Shown in pieces: positions 47,060 through 56,875 of a stretch of DNA of 64,000 nucleotides (within the stretch, counting starts at the first letter, position 1; each line of letters starts with the position of its first letter). A program made the translations under genes and the position numbers. The notes beneath the pieces are model-generated. The model did not search any database. It worked only from the letters and a program-made list of their open reading frames with translations, and had not been told where the DNA came from. The stretch comes from Streptomyces albogriseolus. Its GTDB lineage: Bacteria; Actinomycetota; Actinomycetes; Streptomycetales; Streptomycetaceae. Location of the stretch: positions 124,001 through 188,000 of the forward strand of contig BMVA01000011.1 of assembly GCA_014650475.1 (NCBI GenBank), given 5' to 3'.

Positions 47060-47147
47060 CTTGCCGTCCGCCGCACCCCCGTCCCCACGGGGTTTCATGG
47101 GTGGATGTCCCCGCCCGGACCGCTCTTCCGGGCCTGGGGTCGCTGAA

Positions 47148-47327
47148 TCAGCGCCCCAGCATCTCGCCCACGGACGACGCCTGTGTGGTCACCGTCTCCC
47201 ACCCGTCGAAGACGAGGAGGAGCAGGACCGCCAGGGGCAGGGCCATGAGCGTCGCCACCAGCGGGTGCCGGCGGCCCTCGCCGCGATCCCGCGTGCGGAG
47301 CAGCGTCCGCGGTGCCGTGTACGCCAT
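47148..47327 (-). CDS. 59-residue membrane protein
   Basis: The product has a basic head (TAPRTLLRTRDRGEGRRHP) and one helix (VATLMALPLAVLLLLVF) with a short tail. ATG at 47327 has a strong AGGAGAAGGG. It has its own T-rich terminator and an A/T-rich upstream region with a TAGATT-like box. The function is unknown. Confidence 0.75.
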   Translation of the reverse strand: MAYTAPRTLLRTRDRGEGRRHPLVATLMALPLAVLLLLVFDGWETVTTQASSVGEMLGR

Positions 47328-47525
47328 GGTCCCTTCTCCTGACCGTTTCTGTTGTCGTTGGCAGCGGCGGGCGTCCGACCTCGGGGGACGAGTGCTGCAC
47401 CCGCCGCTCGACCTCAAATCTAGGGGCCCTGGGCTCCTGGCACGTCATGCCCTCGTACCGATCCGTGGGCCTCCCCGAGGATGAGCGGGGCCCCGCGCCG
47501 TACTCCCCTGGGTGGAGACGGCGTC

Positions 47526-47801
47526 CTACGCCTCGGGGACATCCCCGAGGGGACGGCCGCCGCGGCCCTCTCCCTCCGAGGTGTCCTGGCGGGGGACGGG
47601 CTGCTCCACCAGGGCGAGCACCCGGTTCGCCATGAAACGCGCCGTGCGCACCACAGCCCCGGTTCGGGTGACTTCGCTCACTTCGACCACTCCTCGTCGT
47701 ACCGCCGTCTCGACCCTGCGCCCCGCCCGCGAGGCCACCACCTCGTACGTCCGCGTCGTGTCCCCCGCGTCCACGACGATCTCGACCCGGTCACCCTTCA
47801 C
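47526..47801 (-). CDS. Small hypothetical protein
   Basis: This 91-residue protein begins VKGDRVEIVVDAGDTTRTYEVVASR and reads as a short beta-strand-rich domain (up to about residue 60), followed by a basic-acidic tail. I do not recognise the family. GTG at 47801 is behind AAGGGGGA. It is divergent from the kinase gene. Confidence 0.7.
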   Translation of the reverse strand: MKGDRVEIVVDAGDTTRTYEVVASRAGRRVETAVRRGVVEVSEVTRTGAVVRTARFMANRVLALVEQPVPRQDTSEGEGRGGRPLGDVPEA

Positions 47802-48005
47802 GCGATCAATCCCCCTTTCGTGTCGGGTGGTTGGGATCAGCCGGGACCGCCCTCGCGCGAACCCGGCCTGCTCACGCGCTCCCTGACCACTCTTCAAGTC
47901 TCCCACCGGCCACTGACAATCCGTCGCGCGGAGAGGGCGCGGCCTCTGCGCACGGACGGCTGTGGAAACGTAAGCTGTGGCACGTCACAGGACCGGGCAG
48001 CGGGG

Positions 48006-49274
48006 ATGAACATGGCGATGATGCGCCTGAGGCGCGAGGACCCGCGCGTCGTCGGCTCTTTCAGGCTTCACCGACGGCTCGGCGCGGGCGGGATGGGCGT
48101 GGTCTATCTGGGCTCCGACAAGAAGGGGCAGCGGGTCGCGCTGAAGGTCATCCGCCCCGATCTCGCGGGGGACCAGGAGTTCCGCTCACGGTTCGCCCGC
48201 GAGGTCTCGGCGGCCCGGCGCATCCGCGGCGGCTGCACCGCCCGGCTGGTCGCCGCCGACCTGGAGGCGGACCGCCCCTGGTTCGCCACCCAGTACGTGC
48301 CCGGCCCGTCGCTGCACGACAAGGTCGCCGACGAGGGTCCGCTCGGCGCCGCCGAGGTGGCCGCCGTGGGCGCCGCGCTGTCCGAGGGGCTGGTCGCGGT
48401 GCACGAGGCCGGGGTGGTGCACCGGGACCTCAAGCCGTCCAACATCCTGCTGTCCCCGAAGGGGCCGCGGATCATCGACTTCGGCATCGCCTGGGCCACC
48501 GGTGCGTCGACGCTCACACATGTGGGCACGGCCGTCGGCTCGCCCGGTTTCCTCGCGCCCGAGCAGGTGCGCGGCGCGGCCGTCACGCCCGCCACGGACG
48601 TGTTCTCGCTGGGCGCCACGCTCGCGTACGCGTCGATGGGCGACTCGCCCTTCGGGCACGGCAGTTCCGAGGTGATGCTGTACCGGGTGGTGCACGAGGA
48701 GGCGCAGCTGCAGGGCGTCCCCGACGCGCTGGCCCCGCTGGTGCGGGCCTGTCTGGCGAAGGACCCCGAGGAGCGGCCGAGCACGCTGCAACTGTCGCTG
48801 CGGCTCAAGGAGATCGCCGCGCGGGAGGCGCAGGGGCTCGCCGACGTCCGGCCGCCGGCGCCGCGGACCCCCGAGTCCGAGCGGGCGGGCGGCCGGCTCG
48901 CCGACACGTACCCCGACCGGGACGCGCGCCGGCAGGGCGGCCGGGCCACTCCCCCGCGCGGCGGCTCCGTCTCCCGGAGCGGCAGCCCGTCGTCCTCGCG
49001 GGGCGGCCGGAGCGTGCCCCCGTCCCGGGGCGGCGGCTCCGGGCGCAACGGGGCACCCCGCCAGGGCACACCGGCCCGTCCCAGGTCGCGCACCGGCACA
49101 CCCTCCCGCGGCGGAACCCGCCCCGGCACCGGCACAGGCGCCCGCCGCACGGGCTCCGGCCTGCGCCCGGCGAATCCACGGCTGCTGAGGCAGCGGCTGT
49201 TCGTGTTCGTGGTGGTGACGCTGGTGGTGGCGTTCGGGATCGCGCTGGTGCAGGGGTGTCAGGGACCGTCCTGA
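48006..49274 (+). CDS. Membrane-anchored Ser/Thr protein kinase
   Basis: The 422-residue kinase has an intact Hanks-type domain (about 18-285): Gly-loop GAGGMGVVYLG, Lys47 in VALKVI, HRDLKPSN (catalytic Asp141), DFG (Asp158) and GSPGFLAPEQ. A long Arg/Gly/Ser/Pro linker (about 290-395) leads to one membrane helix (LFVFVVVTLVVAFGIALV) with only a short extracellular end, so there is no PASTA sensor domain. ATG at 48006 has a weak site, and ATG at 48012 is an alternative. The target is unknown. Confidence 0.93.
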   Translation: MNMAMMRLRREDPRVVGSFRLHRRLGAGGMGVVYLGSDKKGQRVALKVIRPDLAGDQEFRSRFAREVSAARRIRGGCTARLVAADLEADRPWFATQYVPGPSLHDKVADEGPLGAAEVAAVGAALSEGLVAVHEAGVVHRDLKPSNILLSPKGPRIIDFGIAWATGASTLTHVGTAVGSPGFLAPEQVRGAAVTPATDVFSLGATLAYASMGDSPFGHGSSEVMLYRVVHEEAQLQGVPDALAPLVRACLAKDPEERPSTLQLSLRLKEIAAREAQGLADVRPPAPRTPESERAGGRLADTYPDRDARRQGGRATPPRGGSVSRSGSPSSSRGGRSVPPSRGGGSGRNGAPRQGTPARPRSRTGTPSRGGTRPGTGTGARRTGSGLRPANPRLLRQRLFVFVVVTLVVAFGIALVQGCQGPS

Positions 49275-49341
49275 GGCGCGCCCCCGGGCTGCTGGCCGTT
49301 TAGCGGGAGACCGCTCGCCGGGCCGGCAAGCGACGGCGCCC

Positions 49342-50160
49342 TTACTGCTGTGGCCGCCCCGCCGTCACCGCGTAGAAGGCGACCGCCGCTGCCGCGCCCA
49401 CGTTGAGGGAGTCCACTCCGTGGGCCATCGGGATGCGGACCCAGGTGTCGGCGGCGGAGAGGGCGCGGGGTGAGAGGCCCGTGCCTTCCGCGCCCAGCAT
49501 CAGGGCCACCCGGTCCATCCGGTGCGGGGCCGTCTCGTCGAGGGTGCGGGCGCGTTCGTCCGGGGTGAGGGCGAGGACGGTGAAGCCCAGGTCCTGGACC
49601 GTCGTCAGGTCCTTGGGCCAGGTCTCCAGGCGGGCGTACGGGACGGAGAAGACGGCGCCCATGGAGACCTTGACGCTGCGGCGGTACAGCGGGTCGGCGC
49701 AGTCCGGGGAGAGCAGGACCGCGTCCATGCCGAGGGCGGCGGCCGAGCGGAAGATCGCGCCGATGTTGGTGTGGTCGTTGACCGACTCCATGACGACGAC
49801 ACGGCGGGCCGTGCGGAGCACGTCGGCGGGGTCGGGCAGCGGCCGGCGCCGCATGGAGGCGAGCGCGCCGCGGTGCACGTGGTAGCCGGTGACCTGTTCG
49901 GCGAGCGCGGGCTCCACGACGTACACCGGGGCGTCGGAGCGGGCGATCACGTCCCGCATGACGTCCACCCACTTCCGCGACAGCAGCATGGAGCGCATGG
50001 CGTAACCCGCCTCCCCGGCCCGCCTGATGACCTTCTCGCCCTCGGCGATGAACAGGCCCTCGGCGGGTTCGCGGCGGCGGCGCAGCTCGACGTCCGTGAG
50101 GTCGGTGTAGTCGTGCAGGCGCGGGTCGGCGGGGTCGTCGACGGTGATGATCTCGCCCAT
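49342..50160 (-). CDS. SPOUT RNA methyltransferase (TrmH/SpoU family)
   Basis: The 272-residue protein has an N-terminal SpoU-type substrate-binding part and the SPOUT knot with motif 1 ESVNDHTNIGAIFRSAAALG, motif 2 VALMLGAEGTGLS and motif 3 IPMAHGVDSLNVGAAAAVAF. It should 2'-O-methylate a ribose in rRNA or tRNA using S-adenosylmethionine. The exact site is unknown. ATG at 50160 lies one base after the cobA-like stop, so it may be transcribed with that gene. Confidence 0.9.
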   Translation of the reverse strand: MGEIITVDDPADPRLHDYTDLTDVELRRRREPAEGLFIAEGEKVIRRAGEAGYAMRSMLLSRKWVDVMRDVIARSDAPVYVVEPALAEQVTGYHVHRGALASMRRRPLPDPADVLRTARRVVVMESVNDHTNIGAIFRSAAALGMDAVLLSPDCADPLYRRSVKVSMGAVFSVPYARLETWPKDLTTVQDLGFTVLALTPDERARTLDETAPHRMDRVALMLGAEGTGLSPRALSAADTWVRIPMAHGVDSLNVGAAAAVAFYAVTAGRPQQ

Positions 50161-50161
50161 G

Positions 50162-51397
50162 TCAGCCGGCCGTCCCGTCCGGGCCGACGGCCACGACGTC
50201 GCCGATGACGATGACCGCGGGCGGCTTCACGTCCCGGGCGACGACCGTCTCGGCGACCGTGGCGAGGGTGGCGTCGACGCGGCGCTGAGCGGCGGTGGTG
50301 CCCTCCTGGACCAGGGCGACCGGGGTGTCCGGGGACTTGCCGTGCGCCACCAGGGTCTCGGCGATCCGGCCGATCTTGTCGACGCCCATGAGGATCACCA
50401 GAGTGCCGGTGAGCTTGGCCAGCGACGGCCAGTCGACCAGGGAACGCTCGTCGTCGGGGGCGACATGGCCGCTGACCACGGTGAACTCGTGCGCCACACC
50501 GCGGTGGGTGACAGGGATGCCGGCCGCGCCGGGCACGGAGATGGAACTGGAGATGCCGGGGACGACGGTGCAGGGGATGCCGGCCTCGGTGAGGGCGTGC
50601 AGTTCCTCCATGCCGCGCCCGAACACGTACGGGTCGCCGCCCTTGAGGCGGACCACGGACTTGCCCTGCTTGGCGTGCTCGATCAGCGCGTTGTTGATGG
50701 CCTCCTGGGCCATGTAACGGCCGTACGGGATCTTCGCCGCGTCGATCACCTCGACGTGCGGCGGGAGTTCGGCGAGGAGGTCGCGCGGGCCGAGCCGGTC
50801 GGCGATGACGACGTCGGCCTCGGCGAGCAGGCGGCGCCCGCGCACGGTGATGAGGTCCGGGTCACCGGGGCCGCCGCCGACGAGGGCGACTCCGGGTGTG
50901 CGCCTGCGGTGGTGCGGGGCGACGAGGGTGCCGTCGCGCAGGCCCTCGACCACGGCGTCGCGGATGGCGGCGGTGTGCCGGGGGTCGCGTCCGCGCGCGT
51001 CGGTGGTGAGCACGGCGACGGTGACGCCCTCGCTGTGACCGGTCGCGGGGGTCCAGGCGGTGGCCTGGTCGGCGTCGTCGGAGCGGACGCACCAGACGCG
51101 GTGCTGCTCCGCCTCGGCGGAGGCGGCGGTGTTGGCGTCGGGGTCGCTGGTGGCGATCAGCGCGTACCAGGCGCCGGCGAGGTCGCCCTCGGCGTAGGGG
51201 CGGCGGTGCCAGGTGATCTCACCGGTGTCCGCCATCGCCTCCACGGAGGGCGTGGCCTCCGGCGACACCAGGTGGATGTCGGCGCCCGCCTTGATCAGGG
51301 CGGGGAGACGCCGCTGGGCGACCTGGCCGCCGCCGAGGACGACGACCCGGCGTCCGGTGAGGCGGAGGCCTATGGGGTAGGGCGGGTGTTCGGCCAT
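50162..51397 (-). CDS. cobA: Precorrin-2 dehydrogenase / uroporphyrinogen-III methyltransferase fusion
   Basis: The 411-residue protein joins two steps. Residues 1-140 resemble the siroheme-synthase N-terminal NAD-binding domain (RVVVLGGGQVAQRRL). Residues 155-400 form the SUMT domain with VALVGGGPGDPDLITVRGRR, RLKGGDPYVFGRG and VVPGISSSISVPGAAGIPVTHRG. Together they make precorrin-2 and oxidise it towards sirohydrochlorin or cobyrinate precursors. It lacks the CysG middle dimerisation domain in obvious form. ATG at 51397 has GAGGAG upstream. It is 219 bases from the BluB-CobT gene. Confidence 0.88.
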   Translation of the reverse strand: MAEHPPYPIGLRLTGRRVVVLGGGQVAQRRLPALIKAGADIHLVSPEATPSVEAMADTGEITWHRRPYAEGDLAGAWYALIATSDPDANTAASAEAEQHRVWCVRSDDADQATAWTPATGHSEGVTVAVLTTDARGRDPRHTAAIRDAVVEGLRDGTLVAPHHRRRTPGVALVGGGPGDPDLITVRGRRLLAEADVVIADRLGPRDLLAELPPHVEVIDAAKIPYGRYMAQEAINNALIEHAKQGKSVVRLKGGDPYVFGRGMEELHALTEAGIPCTVVPGISSSISVPGAAGIPVTHRGVAHEFTVVSGHVAPDDERSLVDWPSLAKLTGTLVILMGVDKIGRIAETLVAHGKSPDTPVALVQEGTTAAQRRVDATLATVAETVVARDVKPPAVIVIGDVVAVGPDGTAG

Positions 51398-51568
51398 CAG
51401 CTGGGGCTCCTCGGACGAGCGATGGGTCAGCGGGCACGCTGCGGCGTCGGAGCGGGCCTGACGTGGCATTTTATGCCCGCGGGCGGCGTACGTGGGGTGG
51501 GTCCGGGGAGTGGGACGGGTCTCACCGAGGGCCGACCTCTCGGACCGACGGGTTCCGCCACGGACGGC

Positions 51569-51607
51569 GTCCCCGCGCGCCCCGTGCAGACGGGGGCGGG
51601 CGGGGAC
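51569..51607 (-). terminator. Terminator after the BluB-CobT gene
   Basis: An 8-bp outer stem (51569-51576 with 51600-51607) and an inner 7-bp stem with one bulged G lie just past the stop on the reverse strand. Confidence 0.7.
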
Positions 51608-51616
51608 GTCCGTCTG

Positions 51617-54600
51617 CTACTTCTCCGTCACGCCCGCCGAGTCGAACGTGGCGACCTCGTGCATGGCGCGGGCCGTGCTCTGGACCAGCGGGAGCGCGAG
51701 CAGCGCGCCCGTGCCCTCGCCGAGGCGCAGGTCGAGGTCGACCAGCGGGCGCAGCCCCAGCTTGTTGAGCGCGGCCACGTGGCCGGGCTCGGCGCTGCGG
51801 TGGCCGGCGATGCAGGCCGCGAGGACCTCCGGCGCGATGGCGCGGGCGACCAGCGCGGCGGCGCCGGCGCTGACGCCGTCCAGGATCACCGGTGTCCGCA
51901 GCGACGCACCGCCGAGCAGCAGGCCGACCATCGCCGCGTGCTCGAAACCGCCGACCGCGGCCAGGACGCCGAGCGGGTCGGACGGGTCCGGCTGGTGCAG
52001 ATCGAGGGCGCGGCGGACGACGTCGGTCTTGCGGGCGAGCGTCTCGTCGTTGATGCCGGTGCCGCGGCCGGTGACCTCGGCCGGGTCGGCGCCGGTGTAG
52101 ACGGAGATGAGGGCCGCGGACGCGGTGGTGTTCGCGATGCCCATCTCCCCCGTGAGCAGCGCCTTGTTGCCGGCCGCGACGAGGTCGCGGGCCGTCTCGA
52201 TGCCCACCTCGACGGCCTGCTTGGCCTCCTCGCGGGTCATCGCGGGCCCGGCGGTCATGTCGGACGTCCCGGCGCGGATCTTGCGCGGCAGCAGTCCGGG
52301 CGTGGCCGGCAGGTCGGAGGAGACGCCCACGTCGACCACGCAGACCTCGGCGCCGACCTGGGCGGCGAAGGCGTTGCACACCGCTCCCCCGCCGAGGAAG
52401 TTCGCCACCATCTGGGCGGTGACCTCCTGCGGCCAGGGGGTGACGCCCTGGGCGTGCACCCCGTGGTCGCCGGCGAAGATCGCGACGGCCGCGGGCTCCG
52501 GGATCGGCGGCGGGCACTGCCGGGACAGCCCCGACAGCTGGGCGGAGATGATCTCCAGCATGCCGAGCGCTCCGGCCGGCTTGGTCATGCGCTTCTGGCG
52601 CTCCCACGCCTCGCCGAGCGCCTTGGCGTCGAGCGGGCGGATCTGCGCGACGGTCTCGGCAAGCAGGTCGTGGGGGTCCTCTCCGGGCAGGGCGCGGCGG
52701 CCGTACGTCTCCTCGTGCACCACCCATGACAGGGGGCGGCGCTTGGACCAGCCGGCCTGCATCAGCTCGGGCTCGTCCGGGAATTCGTCGACGTAGCCGA
52801 CGCACAGGTAGGCGACGACCTCCAGGTGCTCGGGCAGGTCCAGGGCGCGGACCATCTCGCGCTCGTCGAAGAAGCTGACCCAGCCGACGCCGAGACCCTC
52901 GGCGCGGGCGGCGAGCCAGAGGTTCTCCACCGCGAGCGCGGAGGAGTACGGCGCCATCTGCGGCTGGGTGTGCCGGCCGAGGGTGTGGCGTCCGCCGCGC
53001 GTGGGGTCGGCGGTGACCACGATGTTCACCGGGGTGTCGAGGATGGCCTCGATCTTCAGTTCCTTGAACTGCTTGGCCCGGCCCTTGGGGAGCGTCTTGG
53101 CGTAGGCCTCGCGCTGGCGCATCGCCAGTTCGTGCATCCGGCGCCGGGTCTCCTCGGAGCGGATGACGACGAAGTCCCACGGCTGCGAGTGCCCGACGGA
53201 GGGCGCGGTGTGGGCGGCCTCCAGGACGCGCAGCAGCACCTCGTGCGGGATGGGGTCGCTGCGGAAGCCGTTGCGGATGTCCCGGCGCTCGCGCATGACC
53301 TTCAGCACGGCCTTGCGCTCGGCGTCCGCGTAGCCGGGGGCGGCCGGTCCGGCCGGCTCCGGCCGCGGCTCGGGCTCCACGCCGGCGCCCTGGGTGTCCA
53401 GGTCGTCGCCGTTCTGCGCGACCTCGGCCCCGGCGTCGGCGGCGGGGGCGGGCGGTACGGCGGCGGGGGTCTCCTCGGGGGCGGCCTGGGGCTCCGGTGC
53501 GGGGGCCTCCGGGACGGCGGCGTCCGCTGCGGCGACGGCCTCGGCGGGCGCGGCCTCGGGGGCTGCTTCCTCGGGGACCGTCACGCCCTGCGGCGGGGTG
53601 GGAGCCAGGTGGGGCGCGGTGGGCACGGTGCCGTCCACGGGGACGAACTGGCCCAGCGGCTGGTCCGCCCCGGGCTCCAGCGGCAGGGTGCCGGGAAGCG
53701 GGGTCGCGTGCGCGGGCGTCTGCTGGGGACCCTGTACCGCCTCGGGGGCGGGCATGGGCTCCGGGGCCGCCTGGGGCTCGGGAGCGGCGGCCTGGGGTTC
53801 GACAGCGGTCGGGGGCTCCGGCGCGGCCGCGGTTTCCTCGGTGGCCGGTGCGGACTCGGGAGCCGCCGACGCTGCGTGAGCGGCCGGTCCGGCGGGAGCG
53901 GGGGCCGTCTCGGCGGCGGGCTCCTGGGACGCCGGGGCTTCGGACTCCGCCGCGGGCGCGTGCTCCGGGGCCGCCGGCGCCTCGGTGGGAGGCACGGCGG
54001 TGCCGGCGGCCTCCGCTGCCGGGGCCTCGGGGGTCTGTCCGTCCTGCGCGGCGGCGTCCGGCACCGGGGTGGTCTCGGGCGCCTCGGGGACCGGAACGGC
54101 CTCGGGCGCGGCGACCTCCGCGACGGCGGGGGTTTCCTCGGGTGCGTCGGCGTCGGCCTGGATCTCGGTGTCCGGCGCAACGGCGGTCTCGTCGGCGGCC
54201 ACCTGCGGTTCCGCCGTCTGCGCTTCGGCCGTCTGCGGTTCGGCCGCCTGGGCGGCGTCGCCCTGCCCGTCCGCCGCGACGGCCTCCGGTGTCTGGGCCT
54301 GCTCGGGCCCGGCCACCGTCGCGCCGGTGTGCTGCGCCGCTTCGGGGGCGACCGGCGCCTCGGCCTGCGGGGCCTGGGGTTCCTGAGCCGCAGCCTCCTG
54401 CGGCGCCTCGGCGCCCTCGGCCTCCGGCACGGGCGCGCCACCGCCCGCCGGCTCAGCCGCAGGCGCGTCCTGCGCCTCGCCGGCCTCCGGGGTCACCGGC
54501 GCCTCCACAGCGCCCTCCGGAGCGACAGCGACGCCCGCCTGCTGAGCGGCCTCCGCCGCCTCGCCGGGCGCGGCGTCCCATGTCTCCGGGGCGCCACCCG

Positions 54601-55294
54601 TCGCCGCGTCCCCGGGCGCAGCCGGCCCCGGCACGACCGGCGTGACCTGCTCGCCGTACGCCGCAGGCGTCCGCTCGCCCTCGGCGGCGACCGCGGTGCC
54701 GACCGCCTGGGTGGCGACCCGGGCGACGGCCGCCTGGGCCGCGTCCGCCGGTCCCGCGACCGGAGTCGCGCCGCCCGCGCCCTGGGCGACCCAGGGCGCG
54801 GCCTGCGGTGCCGCCGCCTCGCGTGTGCGCGGGACGTCGAGGTACTCGGGGCCGAGGGTCGGCGGGCCCGGCTGGCGGGCCGGCAGGTCGGCGGGGCCAC
54901 GGTCGGCGAGGGAGCGGACCGGGCTCGCGGACAGGTCGGGCAGCGGCGGGCCGAGGTGCAGCGGACGGCGCGGCGCGGCCGGTGAGGGGGCGGGCGCGGA
55001 CGCCGGCTGCTGCGGCTCGGGCGGGCGGACGCCGCCGAGGTCGACGGAGCCGCTGTCGCGGCCGTCCGTCTCGTGCGGGCCCGGCTGGTGGACGGTCTCG
55101 ACGACCGGCTCGGGCGCGGGCGGCGCGATCTCGTTGCCCCAGGCGCCCTGGGCGCCCGGCAGCAGCAGGTCTTCGTCCTCGGCGGGACTGTCGGAGAGGT
55201 AGGTGAACGCGTCCGGCGCGGCGACGCCCGGCTGCTCCACCCTGCCTGCGTTCTCCGGCAGTCCCTCGCCCGGGACCTGGCCGGTGTCGGTCAT
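51617..55294 (-). CDS. BluB-CobT fusion with long disordered N-terminus
   Basis: The 1225-residue protein has three parts. Residues 1-655 are low-complexity Ala/Pro/Glu/Val-rich. Residues 659-874 are a BluB/nitroreductase-type domain (RRDIRNGFRSDPIP, APSVGHSQPWDFVV), which makes the base dimethylbenzimidazole from FMN. Residues 875-1225 are CobT (FAGDHGVHAQGVTPWP, LTGEMGIANTTASAAL, catalytic Glu1193 in LRLGEGTGALL), which joins the base to ribose phosphate. One polypeptide thus covers two consecutive steps of the lower ligand pathway. ATG at 55294 has GAGGGG. The acidic head suggests a linker or scaffold, but the role is unknown. S. coelicolor has a similar long CobT. Confidence 0.88.
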   Translation of the reverse strand: MTDTGQVPGEGLPENAGRVEQPGVAAPDAFTYLSDSPAEDEDLLLPGAQGAWGNEIAPPAPEPVVETVHQPGPHETDGRDSGSVDLGGVRPPEPQQPASAPAPSPAAPRRPLHLGPPLPDLSASPVRSLADRGPADLPARQPGPPTLGPEYLDVPRTREAAAPQAAPWVAQGAGGATPVAGPADAAQAAVARVATQAVGTAVAAEGERTPAAYGEQVTPVVPGPAAPGDAATGGAPETWDAAPGEAAEAAQQAGVAVAPEGAVEAPVTPEAGEAQDAPAAEPAGGGAPVPEAEGAEAPQEAAAQEPQAPQAEAPVAPEAAQHTGATVAGPEQAQTPEAVAADGQGDAAQAAEPQTAEAQTAEPQVAADETAVAPDTEIQADADAPEETPAVAEVAAPEAVPVPEAPETTPVPDAAAQDGQTPEAPAAEAAGTAVPPTEAPAAPEHAPAAESEAPASQEPAAETAPAPAGPAAHAASAAPESAPATEETAAAPEPPTAVEPQAAAPEPQAAPEPMPAPEAVQGPQQTPAHATPLPGTLPLEPGADQPLGQFVPVDGTVPTAPHLAPTPPQGVTVPEEAAPEAAPAEAVAAADAAVPEAPAPEPQAAPEETPAAVPPAPAADAGAEVAQNGDDLDTQGAGVEPEPRPEPAGPAAPGYADAERKAVLKVMRERRDIRNGFRSDPIPHEVLLRVLEAAHTAPSVGHSQPWDFVVIRSEETRRRMHELAMRQREAYAKTLPKGRAKQFKELKIEAILDTPVNIVVTADPTRGGRHTLGRHTQPQMAPYSSALAVENLWLAARAEGLGVGWVSFFDEREMVRALDLPEHLEVVAYLCVGYVDEFPDEPELMQAGWSKRRPLSWVVHEETYGRRALPGEDPHDLLAETVAQIRPLDAKALGEAWERQKRMTKPAGALGMLEIISAQLSGLSRQCPPPIPEPAAVAIFAGDHGVHAQGVTPWPQEVTAQMVANFLGGGAVCNAFAAQVGAEVCVVDVGVSSDLPATPGLLPRKIRAGTSDMTAGPAMTREEAKQAVEVGIETARDLVAAGNKALLTGEMGIANTTASAALISVYTGADPAEVTGRGTGINDETLARKTDVVRRALDLHQPDPSDPLGVLAAVGGFEHAAMVGLLLGGASLRTPVILDGVSAGAAALVARAIAPEVLAACIAGHRSAEPGHVAALNKLGLRPLVDLDLRLGEGTGALLALPLVQSTARAMHEVATFDSAGVTEK

Positions 55295-55663
55295 GCGTAC
55301 CCCTCGCCCATCGGTTAGTGCTCCTACGACCAGCTCACCCGGAACGGCGCACCGACCGCCCCACACTGAAGAACGAGCGTGCGTCCCCAGCGGCACGAAC
55401 GGCCCGCCCGAAAAAGGCGACAAAGCCATTCACTGGCATTGTCGCGGGCGCACCGCCGTCGCGTCAGCTTGATCGGCGACGGTTCCGCTGTGGACTGCGC
55501 CACTTTGCGCGTCCTTCGGTTCCTGCCGTACCACGACCCACCCCAAAACGGGCGCGCTTTTTGGACATTGGCCGACGAAGCGTCGGATGACCAGTGCGGT
55601 ACAACGATCGGCCAGCCTACCGCGCGCAGTACGACAAACCGATCACGGGGACGGCTACGGGGC
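55295..55663. other. Non-coding region before the BluB-CobT gene
   Basis: These 369 bases lie between two leftward cobalamin genes. I see no gene, no cobalamin riboswitch core and no convincing promoter. The region is less GC-rich than its surroundings, with A/T clusters near 55410-55440 and 55540-55565. Confidence 0.45.
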
Positions 55664-56875
55664 TCAGCGGCCTCGAGCGGGCAGCACCCCGCTGAGCAGG
55701 AACGCGACGCTCCGTTCCTTCTCCGTCCAGGCCCGCGTGTCGAGTTCGACGGACTGGAGGAGGGCGCACTCGACGCGGTAGCCGTGCTCCGTCAGGTTCC
55801 GGCCGATCAGTTCGGCGTCGTCGCGGGTGGCGGCGTGCGTGACGATGCGCTGCGGACGGCGGTCGGCCACGGCGGAGACCACGGCCGCTCCCCCGCCGCC
55901 GACCCGGACCACGTCGGGTTCGGGAAGGTTCTCCAGGATCTGCGGCGCGGCGCCGTGGAGGATCTGCATCTGGACGCCGTGGCGGCGTGCGGCGGCGTCG
56001 GTGCGGGCGCAGGCGTGACGGTCGCGGTCGACGGCGATGACGGCGGCCCCGGCCCGCGCGGCGTCGGTGGCGAACGCGCCGGAGCCGCAGCCGATGTCCC
56101 AGACGAGGTCGCCCAGGCCCGGTCCCAGGCGGGCGAGTTGGCCGATGCGCACGGGTTCCCGCTCGCCCTCGCCGAGGTCGCCGCCGTACTCCCCGGAGGG
56201 CAGCGTCCAGCCGCGTGGCCCCGCGGAGGGGTTGCGTCCGGCGATCCAGCCGGCGGAGTCGCCGGAGGCCACCGGGCCGCCGATGACGATCACCACGTTG
56301 GGGTCGCGCCAGGTGTGGTCGGCGGCCTTGTCGGAGGTGACGACGGTGACCTGCTCGCGGTCGGTGCCGAGTTCCTCGCAGATGACGAAGGAGCGGTGGA
56401 CGCCCTCCATCAGCAGGCCGAGTTCGGCGGGTCCGGCGCCGGGCGAGGTGAGAACCGCCACTTTGGTGTGGGCCCGGCACACGTTCACGGCGCGGCGCAG
56501 GGTGCGCGGGTGGGCGACGACCACCTCCGCGTCGTCCCAGGGCATGCCGGCCCGGGCGAAGGCGGCGGCGACCGAGGAGACGGCGGGCACGACCTCGACC
56601 TCCAGGCCGAACTCCGGTGCGCGCAGGGTGCGTACGACGCCGAAGAAGCCGGGGTCGCCGTCGGCGAGCACGACCGCGGTGCCGCGGTGCGCGGCGATGC
56701 GGCGGGCGGCGAGGGAGACGGAGCCGAGGCGGATGCGCTCGGCCGCGGCGGGCACCTCGGGGAGCGCCAGGTGGTGTGCGGCGCCGGCGACCAGCGTGGC
56801 GGCGCCGAGCGCGCCGCGTGCCGCGTCGGTCAGCGGCGAGCCGTCCCAGCCGATCACCGTGACCCGGTCGGCCAT
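55664..56875 (-). CDS. cobL: Precorrin-6Y C5,15-methyltransferase (decarboxylating)
   Basis: The 403-residue enzyme fuses CbiE (residues 1-200, a tetrapyrrole methylase with VVPAVSSVAAAFARAGMPWDDAEVV) and CbiT (205-403, Rossmann SAM site LVWDIGCGSGAFATDAARAG). It methylates C5 and C15 and removes the C12 acetate carboxyl in aerobic corrin synthesis. ATG at 56875 has AGGAGA. It is followed by a 369-base gap and the BluB-CobT gene. Other corrin genes must be elsewhere. Confidence 0.92.
   Translation of the reverse strand: MADRVTVIGWDGSPLTDAARGALGAATLVAGAAHHLALPEVPAAAERIRLGSVSLAARRIAAHRGTAVVLADGDPGFFGVVRTLRAPEFGLEVEVVPAVSSVAAAFARAGMPWDDAEVVVAHPRTLRRAVNVCRAHTKVAVLTSPGAGPAELGLLMEGVHRSFVICEELGTDREQVTVVTSDKAADHTWRDPNVVIVIGGPVASGDSAGWIAGRNPSAGPRGWTLPSGEYGGDLGEGEREPVRIGQLARLGPGLGDLVWDIGCGSGAFATDAARAGAAVIAVDRDRHACARTDAAARRHGVQMQILHGAAPQILENLPEPDVVRVGGGGAAVVSAVADRRPQRIVTHAATRDDAELIGRNLTEHGYRVECALLQSVELDTRAWTEKERSVAFLLSGVLPARGR

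Noticed and set aside
47417-47447. Promoter of the 59-residue membrane protein gene
   Set aside because: TAGATT and TGACGT boxes are 19 bases apart and the -35 match is poor, so I did not list it.
55295-55663. Cobalamin riboswitch before the BluB-CobT gene
   Set aside because: The conserved B12-box core and the kissing-loop elements are not seen on the reverse strand.
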